Origin: Hyphomicrobium sp.
Lineage (GTDB): Bacteria > Pseudomonadota > Alphaproteobacteria > Rhizobiales > Hyphomicrobiaceae
Assembly: GCA_016793445.1 (NCBI GenBank)
Contig: JAEUME010000009.1
Location: forward strand, 62,001-126,000
DNA: 64,000 nucleotides
Direction of reading: 5' to 3'
A program made the translations under genes and the position numbers. This document shows, piece after piece, positions 58,822 through 64,000 of the stretch (its first letter is position 1; the number at the start of each line of letters is the position of its first letter). The notes under the pieces were generated by a model. That model had not been told where the DNA came from. It worked only from the letters and a program-made list of their open reading frames with translations, and searched no databases.

Positions 58822-60385
58822 CTGCCCGGTCCTCTGGCGTTACGGCACGGTCGGCGTGGTGTCTGTAGGGGCCAAGGCCTTTGAGGCTGGTCTCCAGGGC
58901 GGCGATTTCACGGCGTAGTTTCGCAACTCCCAGTCTGCCCGCCCAGACCGCTTTGATCCTTTCGCGCGGAACACGCGCCCGCAGATGCGGGTCACGTTGG
59001 CTGGCAAGCCGGTCGATGGTCCATTTGCTGCCAAATCGATTATAGCAGCCATTCTCGGTGCAACCAGCAATGATGACGCCATCTGCGAGATTCAGGCTGA
59101 TGACGTAATCGATGAATGATGGCGGCAATTGCCCGGTGCAGTTCAGCGTCACGACACCGACGTTGGATGATCGGCAGGCGGTTGCCACACCTGCGTTGAC
59201 ACAGCCGTAAACCATGATGCGAGCGGGGCCGGCGATGCGCGCTCCTTCCGCCTCGGTGTCGGCACGGATGGCTGCAATGGTCCGGTCGGGGAGATCGATA
59301 CCCGGGACCAACTCGGAGAGACGGCGGAACGGCGTCGATGTGGGGCAGGATCCCGCACATATCCCGCAAGAGACGCAAAGGTCGGGGTTCACGACAGCCT
59401 CGCCCTCGAAGGGCCGGCCATCGCTGCGCATCTGCATGGTGATGGCATTATAGGGACAATCGTTCATGCAACGGTTGCAGCCGTTGCAATTGGCAAGATC
59501 GACGCTTGCCGCCCGCTGCCGTTTCATTGGCGGAAGCCAGGGAATTGCGGCCATGACAATAAACAACGTCACAGCCGCGCTCCATGTCGCCGGACCCGGC
59601 AGTTTTTCCAGCAGCGGATAGGCTCCGAGATAAAACCAGTCGAGGCCTATGCGACCTGGAACCATCGCGAGGTTTGCCGCACCCTGACTGGTCGCCGGCG
59701 CCACGGCGGAGAGCACCAGCAACGACAGCCCTGTGCCAATTGCCAGCCCGATCGGCGGGTTGATACGCGGTTTGACGATGCGCTGCAGGTGCAACCAAAG
59801 CACCACCAGCGCAATCAGCGGAATGGCGATGTGCATGAAGATCATCAGAGTGAAAAAGCGGCTCTCCAATGTATCGGGGGACAGAAAGTTGCGTGCCAGC
59901 GGTTGCCCAAAGAAGGGCAGGTGATCCAGCCACTCGGTCGAGACGATGGCCACATACTGGCCAAGCTTGTCCCAGACGAGCCAATAGCCGCTGATCCCGG
60001 CGAAATAGACCAGGACCAGAACGGGAAGACCCGTCGCCCAGCTGAACCAGCGTACACCGCGATAGTGATCGAGTGCAAACTCGCGCAGGATGTGCAGCAA
60101 CATGACAGCGACAAGACCGTCGGAGGCGTAGCGGTGCAGACTCCGCATGAGGCCGGCAGCATACCATTGGTCGTTGGTCATATACTCGACAGAGGCAAAG
60201 GCCTGAGCAACGCCGGTGTCGAAGAAGATATAGACGTAAATCCCGCTTGCCGTGACGATCCAGTAGAAGAAAAAGCCGAGCGCCCCGAGATTGAGCAGCG
60301 GATTCCAGCTTGCGGGAAAAGCTAATGACAGGAGTTTTTCGCCGGTATCGAAGCCATAACGAAGCAGTCGCCTCAGAAGATCCAT
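58814..60385 (-). CDS. Fusion of cytochrome b, two 4Fe-4S sites and an MvhD-like domain
   Basis: The 523-residue product joins three modules. Residues 1-285 are a membrane cytochrome b with two bis-His pairs at H-x13-H spacing (H84/H98, H185/H199). Residues 300-347 bind two 4Fe-4S clusters (CNGCNRCMNDCP, CVSCGICAGSCP). Residues about 388-470 match the MvhD/FlpD-type hydrogenase iron-sulfur subunit (YGCVNAG, LNCTGQLPPSFIDY, DGVIIAGCTENGCYNRFG). This suggests electron flow between quinone and a soluble donor or acceptor. The start at 60385 follows GGGGGG; the next gene overlaps its end by eight bases. The exact reaction is unknown. Confidence 0.85.
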   Translation of the reverse strand: MDLLRRLLRYGFDTGEKLLSLAFPASWNPLLNLGALGFFFYWIVTASGIYVYIFFDTGVAQAFASVEYMTNDQWYAAGLMRSLHRYASDGLVAVMLLHILREFALDHYRGVRWFSWATGLPVLVLVYFAGISGYWLVWDKLGQYVAIVSTEWLDHLPFFGQPLARNFLSPDTLESRFFTLMIFMHIAIPLIALVVLWLHLQRIVKPRINPPIGLAIGTGLSLLVLSAVAPATSQGAANLAMVPGRIGLDWFYLGAYPLLEKLPGPATWSAAVTLFIVMAAIPWLPPMKRQRAASVDLANCNGCNRCMNDCPYNAITMQMRSDGRPFEGEAVVNPDLCVSCGICAGSCPTSTPFRRLSELVPGIDLPDRTIAAIRADTEAEGARIAGPARIMVYGCVNAGVATACRSSNVGVVTLNCTGQLPPSFIDYVISLNLADGVIIAGCTENGCYNRFGSKWTIDRLASQRDPHLRARVPRERIKAVWAGRLGVAKLRREIAALETSLKGLGPYRHHADRAVTPEDRADA

Positions 60386-60389
60386 GCGA

Positions 60390-61184
60390 TCAGATCCCCC
60401 CGGTACGTTGTGTTTTCCGGAGTTCGCGGACAAGAAAGGCAAGCATTCCCAGCAGGCATCCCATTCCAATGAGGATTGTAAGGGGCAATGAATAGTCGAA
60501 GTAGTAACGGCCGGACTTGGGATCATAGACCGTGCAGAAAAGCTTCATGCGATCACCAAGACCGGCCAATGAAAAGACCGAGCGCTCATAGCCGAACACC
60601 AGTTGTTTCAATGGCTCCATAATGGCAGGGGGTTCGAATGTGCTGCCGTACACCTGCTGGAAGATGGCGCCATTCTTATCCACGACTGTCACTTGACCTA
60701 TGTGAGCGAAGCCCCCCGCGGACGCGAAGAAATTGAAGCCGACGGCGGCGCTGAGTTGCTTCACGGTTTCGTCGTCGGAGCCGACGAAATACCAGTTATC
60801 GCCCCCTGCATTGTGCGCGCGGGCGAACGAACGCATTCTCGCGGGCGTGTCGTTGCGTGTGTCAAAGCCGATGGTGAGAATGTTGAAACTACCCTTGCCA
60901 AAGGTTTCTTCCGCCGTCTCCGCGGCGGTTGCGAGGCTTTCAATGATGGTCGGGCAGACGTCAGCACAGCCGGTGTAGATCATCGTGATGAGCAGGGGCT
61001 TGCCGCGTAGATCAGCCAAGGCGATCTTGCCGCCGTCGGCGCTCTGAAACGTGAAGTCCGGGATACTGCTCCCGATCGCTCCTTGCGAGGCCTGCAGCGC
61101 CATATCGGTTCGCGTATCGGCCGCGCAAGGCAACGTCAGCCCCAGCAGGAGATAGCCCGCAACTGCAATAGCATGACGCCACAT
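60390..61184 (-). CDS. SCO1/SenC family copper chaperone
   Basis: The 264-residue thioredoxin-fold protein has a signal peptide (about 1-22), the copper-binding CxxxC in TGCADVCPT and the ligand histidine in GGFAHIGQV. SCO proteins deliver copper to the CuA site of oxidase subunit II. An additional membrane helix near residues 225-247 at the C-terminus is unusual, since most SCO proteins are anchored at the N-terminus. It overlaps the ctaB stop by one base. Confidence 0.92.
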   Translation of the reverse strand: MWRHAIAVAGYLLLGLTLPCAADTRTDMALQASQGAIGSSIPDFTFQSADGGKIALADLRGKPLLITMIYTGCADVCPTIIESLATAAETAEETFGKGSFNILTIGFDTRNDTPARMRSFARAHNAGGDNWYFVGSDDETVKQLSAAVGFNFFASAGGFAHIGQVTVVDKNGAIFQQVYGSTFEPPAIMEPLKQLVFGYERSVFSLAGLGDRMKLFCTVYDPKSGRYYFDYSLPLTILIGMGCLLGMLAFLVRELRKTQRTGGI

Positions 61185-62068
61185 CAGAGGATTCCAAAGG
61201 CACGATCCAAGACCGTTCCCGACAGCAGCAGTACGAGTTGCACGAGCGAGGCCAGGAAATTCTGGATCGCCCGCTTGGGGCAGGGCGCCTGCGCCAAGCG
61301 GATGCTCGTCCCGATAAAGAGGGCGCCACCGGTCGCGGCACAGATGAAATAGATTAGACCCATGGACCAGAAAACGGGGAGAAGTGAGAGCCCCACCAAC
61401 AAAATCGTGTGGGCCAGGATGACCCTACTCGTCAGTGCATCCCCCGCGACCACCGGCAACATGGGAACGCCGGCCGCCGCATAATCCTCATGGGACGCGA
61501 TCGCGAGACTCCAGAAATGGGGCGGAGTCCACAGGAATAAGACGAGTGACAGGATGACCGGCTCTGGGTGCCATCCCGGGTGGACGAGAGCCGCACCAGC
61601 CAGGACGGCAAAACTCCCCGCCAATCCGCCGACAACGATGTTGACCCAGCTCCGGCGCTTCAGCCACACGGTATAGATGATGCCGTATACGAAGGCGCCC
61701 ATGAAGGTATGGAAAGCGGCCCACCAATTGGCCGACCATGCAGCCATCATGACGGCTATGGCAAGAAGGCCAAGAATGGCGCCCAGCCAAGGCAGATCCG
61801 CCCGGAAGCGCCCCGAAGCGAATGGCCGCGATGCCGTCCGCTTCATCTGCACGTCGAGATCGGCTTCAGCCCACTGGTTGAAGGCACCTGCGCTCGCCGA
61901 GGCGAGAAGCACGGCCAGCGCGAGGATGCTCGCTCGCGCGAAGCCTGGCAATTCTCCCGGTGTTATCGCCATGCCGCCGATCGCACTCAACATTATGGCA
62001 ATCCCAATCCTCAGTTTGAAGATCGAAAGGACATCCTTGATCAGCGGACCGGCGGTGGCTGTGGTCAT
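61184..62068 (-). CDS. ctaB: Protoheme IX farnesyltransferase (heme O synthase)
   Basis: The 294-residue UbiA-family membrane enzyme farnesylates heme B to heme O. It carries the prenyl-diphosphate motif NQWAEADLDVQMKRTASRP and the second-site region FLWTPPHFWSLAIASHEDY. Nine helices are predicted. It lies fourteen bases after subunit I, which implies that the reductase uses heme O or, with a CtaA encoded elsewhere, heme A. No ctaA is in the window. Confidence 0.94.
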   Translation of the reverse strand: MTTATAGPLIKDVLSIFKLRIGIAIMLSAIGGMAITPGELPGFARASILALAVLLASASAGAFNQWAEADLDVQMKRTASRPFASGRFRADLPWLGAILGLLAIAVMMAAWSANWWAAFHTFMGAFVYGIIYTVWLKRRSWVNIVVGGLAGSFAVLAGAALVHPGWHPEPVILSLVLFLWTPPHFWSLAIASHEDYAAAGVPMLPVVAGDALTSRVILAHTILLVGLSLLPVFWSMGLIYFICAATGGALFIGTSIRLAQAPCPKRAIQNFLASLVQLVLLLSGTVLDRAFGIL

Positions 62069-62082
62069 CTTCTTCTATTCCT

Positions 62083-63825
62083 TCACTGCATCGGCCAGAG
62101 CTCCGACAGATATTTCCAGTTCACAAAGTAGTAGAGAACGAACGTCGTGAAGAAGAGAGCGACCAACACATAGGTGCCTGGAAGATGCCAAGTGCCGGCA
62201 TCTCCATATTTGGTGACGGCGTCACGCACTATTTTCTTGGGCATCGGTCCAAGCGACGCCGCAGCGTTGCTTGCATCGACCTTCTTGCCGAACAAGATGC
62301 TTCCGACCGTGATAGCGATATAAAGGGCGCCGCCGGTTGCCGCGAGAATTGCCGATAGGCCATTCAGCCCCATCATCAAAGACGCCATTGGCGGATAGCC
62401 ATGCGGCAACATCACGTCAGACGCCGGGAACGTGATGTCCCAATGGCGACGCGCAACACCCAACGTCCCTGCACCCATCATGAAGACAGAGATGCCTGCT
62501 GCTCCGAGGCCGAACAGGTAAGGTTGCAGCCGCGCGAGTTTGGGCCAGATGATCTGGCGTTGGAATATGAGCGGTACAACAAGATAGGTCACCGCCATGA
62601 AGGCGAGCGTCGTTCCAGTGACCACCGTGGCATGGAAATGACCTGGCACATAGATTGTGTTGTGCATCATGATGTTGAGCTGCTCGGTGCCGAGTATGAC
62701 GCCCGAGATACCGCCCAGAAAGCCGAACATCACCAGCGACAGGAACATGCCGGCGAAGGCTGGATTGCCCCAGGGGGCCTTGCGCAACCATTCGAACACG
62801 CCGTGCGTGTAGCCGTTCTTGCGCTGCGCGGCCTCGATCGATCCCGGCACGGTCATGCCGTGAACCATGCTGCCGAGCACCGCTAGGTACATCATGTAGG
62901 ACGTGTTGACGATTTTCCATTCCGAGCTGAGACCCGGCTCAACCAGCAGGTGGTGCGCCGAGGCCAGCTGAAGGAAGAAAATATACAGGAGGAAGGCGCC
63001 ACGGCTTACCTTCTCGGAAAGGGGCTTTGCACCGACCGTCACCGCCCCGATCAGATACCAGATCGCCACATGGGCCGAGACGTTGATCTGCTGGGAAGAG
63101 TGACCCATTCCCCACCAGACGAGCTTGTAGGTCAACGTGTCGATATGACTGATGTAACCTACCGACCACAGGAAAGTCGGGATCAGGATGATGGCACCGG
63201 AAGCAATGGTGAAGACCGCGATAATGCATGCCGTCAGCGCGCCGAACGTAACAAGGGGGATTGAACCTTCATAGGTTCTCTCTTCCTTCGCAATCACCAG
63301 CGTGCCCAGGAATATGAAGCAGCCAATGAGTGCACCGACCGCGAACAGGATCAGCCCGAGATAGAAATGCGGCTGGGCTTTCAAAGGCGGATACGAGGTG
63401 AACATCACGCTCGAGTCGCCCTGCAGCACAGCAATATTGGTCATCACGCCACCGATAATCATCAGGGCGAACGCGACCCACCCCCATCGAGGCGCTGCGA
63501 TGCGGCTACTGAGGATGATGGCGGAGGCAAAGTAGAGAATCGCGATTTCGAAGAAGATGATCCACAAAAGAAGTACGTCCAGGCCGTGGGCGGTCAGGAC
63601 GAGGTAGAACATATCCGATGACAGGAGATGGACCGCAGGCCAGCGCGTCAGGGCGACGAGCAGACCAAATATTCCGCCGATCATCAGAAAGACGACGGCA
63701 GCAACAGCATTCGCCTTGATCAGCCGCTCGGCAGCAAGATCAACCTTTAGACCTGTCGCCGGACAGGTGCGGAATTTGGCGGCAAGTGTACCGAGCACAT
63801 TGGCCGGAATGGCAGCATCAGTCAT
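62083..63825 (-). CDS. Heme-copper oxidoreductase subunit I lacking the active-site tyrosine
   Basis: The 580-residue protein has about 13-15 helices and all canonical metal ligands: H80 (helix II, LTAHGLD), H242 (helix VI, WWGMGHSSQQ), H291/H292 (helix VII) and H396/H398 (helix X, VPGHFHAT). Oxygen reductases of the A and B families carry Tyr four residues after the helix VI His (HPEVY, HPIVY); here that residue is Gln246. A Glu (E93) sits in helix II. Overall it resembles the B-family branch. This points to a nitric oxide reductase-like or otherwise altered enzyme; the annotation 'cytochrome c oxidase' may be wrong. The ATG at 63825 follows GGGG. Confidence 0.85.
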   Translation of the reverse strand: MTDAAIPANVLGTLAAKFRTCPATGLKVDLAAERLIKANAVAAVVFLMIGGIFGLLVALTRWPAVHLLSSDMFYLVLTAHGLDVLLLWIIFFEIAILYFASAIILSSRIAAPRWGWVAFALMIIGGVMTNIAVLQGDSSVMFTSYPPLKAQPHFYLGLILFAVGALIGCFIFLGTLVIAKEERTYEGSIPLVTFGALTACIIAVFTIASGAIILIPTFLWSVGYISHIDTLTYKLVWWGMGHSSQQINVSAHVAIWYLIGAVTVGAKPLSEKVSRGAFLLYIFFLQLASAHHLLVEPGLSSEWKIVNTSYMMYLAVLGSMVHGMTVPGSIEAAQRKNGYTHGVFEWLRKAPWGNPAFAGMFLSLVMFGFLGGISGVILGTEQLNIMMHNTIYVPGHFHATVVTGTTLAFMAVTYLVVPLIFQRQIIWPKLARLQPYLFGLGAAGISVFMMGAGTLGVARRHWDITFPASDVMLPHGYPPMASLMMGLNGLSAILAATGGALYIAITVGSILFGKKVDASNAAASLGPMPKKIVRDAVTKYGDAGTWHLPGTYVLVALFFTTFVLYYFVNWKYLSELWPMQ

Positions 63826-63826
63826 A

Positions 63827-64000
63827 TCAGCGCCCCTGACCTGGTTCGACGACATAGATACGGCCGGTCATCACGTGATGACCAAGGCCGCAGTATTCAT
63901 TACAAATAACCCCGAAGGTCCCGACCTCAGTGGGTGTCAACGTGATGATGTGTTCAAGGCCCGGGTGCACCTGAATGTTCATGTTGATGGGTTGCAGTGA
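63827..64000 (-). CDS. Heme-copper oxidoreductase subunit II, CuA type (partial, N-terminus outside window)
   Basis: The last 57 residues of subunit II are visible up to the TGA at 63827. They include the CuA ligands in VICNEYCGLGHHVMTG (two Cys, Glu, His and Met at normal spacing). The CNEYCGLGHH form is typical of B-family subunit II. This domain takes electrons from a periplasmic donor such as cytochrome c or a cupredoxin. The stop is two bases before the subunit I start. Confidence 0.88.
   Translation of the reverse strand, partial: SLQPINMNIQVHPGLEHIITLTPTEVGTFGVICNEYCGLGHHVMTGRIYVVEPGQGR

Noticed and set aside
62083..63825. Plain annotation as aa3-type cytochrome c oxidase subunit I
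   Set aside because: The helix VI tyrosine of A-type enzymes is replaced by Gln, and subunit II has the B-family CNEYCGLGHH form, so an aa3 label would be misleading.

Overview
The window reads as a chromosomal segment from an alphaproteobacterium of the order Hyphomicrobiales (Rhizobiales), plausibly Hyphomicrobium-like. The evidence is a high-GC genome, the complete rhizobial dcw order running into ftsZ-lpxC-bamD, a circularly permuted two-piece tmRNA with the alpha-type tag ANDNYAEAALAA, an alpha-type SspB, the fumC/DUF4169/ribbon-helix-helix neighbourhood, and Rhizobiales-style intergenic palindromic repeats. The genus is inference; the class is well supported.

Layout. 1-392 holds the start of a dps gene on the minus strand. 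631-675 is an array of CCAT cores at exact 10-bp spacing that looks like an MraZ operator. 909-19975 is the division and cell-wall cluster: mraZ, rsmH, ftsL, ftsI, murE, murF, mraY, murD, ftsW, murG, murC, murB, ddl, ftsQ, ftsA, ftsZ, mostly with ATGA overlaps or short gaps. lpxC, bamD and ligA follow on the same strand; recN, usual between bamD and ligA in this order, is absent and a palindromic repeat lies there. 24.7-32.4 kb carries a small unknown gene, an aminopeptidase P, prmA, a DUF3754/TMEM143-like protein, a membrane-anchored J-domain protein and a Bcr/CflA transporter. 32.6-41.3 kb carries a UvrD/PcrA helicase, a large AsmA protein, a Pit phosphate transporter and a Nudix hydrolase.

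41.4-45 kb holds an RHH protein, DUF4169, a retron-type reverse transcriptase and fumC on the minus strand. The RT gene sits between fumC and DUF4169, and the 309 bp upstream of it contain a promoter-like pair, an a1/a2-like inverted repeat and hairpins, that is, a candidate msr-msd. 45.2-50.9 kb has a methyltransferase, a small unknown gene, sspB next to ssrA (the tag maker beside the tag reader), a CPBP protease, thyA, a small lipoprotein and folA. 51.1-57.8 kb has hflK-hflC-DUF2065-degP, then psd-pssA and an rmlC-like gene.

The right end (57.9-64 kb, minus strand) is the most unusual part. It is a seven-gene, tightly packed operon: subunit II (CuA motif, partial), a heme-copper oxidase subunit I, ctaB/cyoE, SCO, a fusion of cytochrome b with two 4Fe-4S sites and an MvhD-like domain, a small membrane-anchored protein, and bacteriohemerythrin. 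Subunit I keeps all the heme and copper histidines, but glutamine occupies the position of the cross-linked active-site tyrosine. This suggests a nitric oxide reductase-like or otherwise non-canonical terminal reductase fed by a dedicated cytochrome b/Fe-S electron module.
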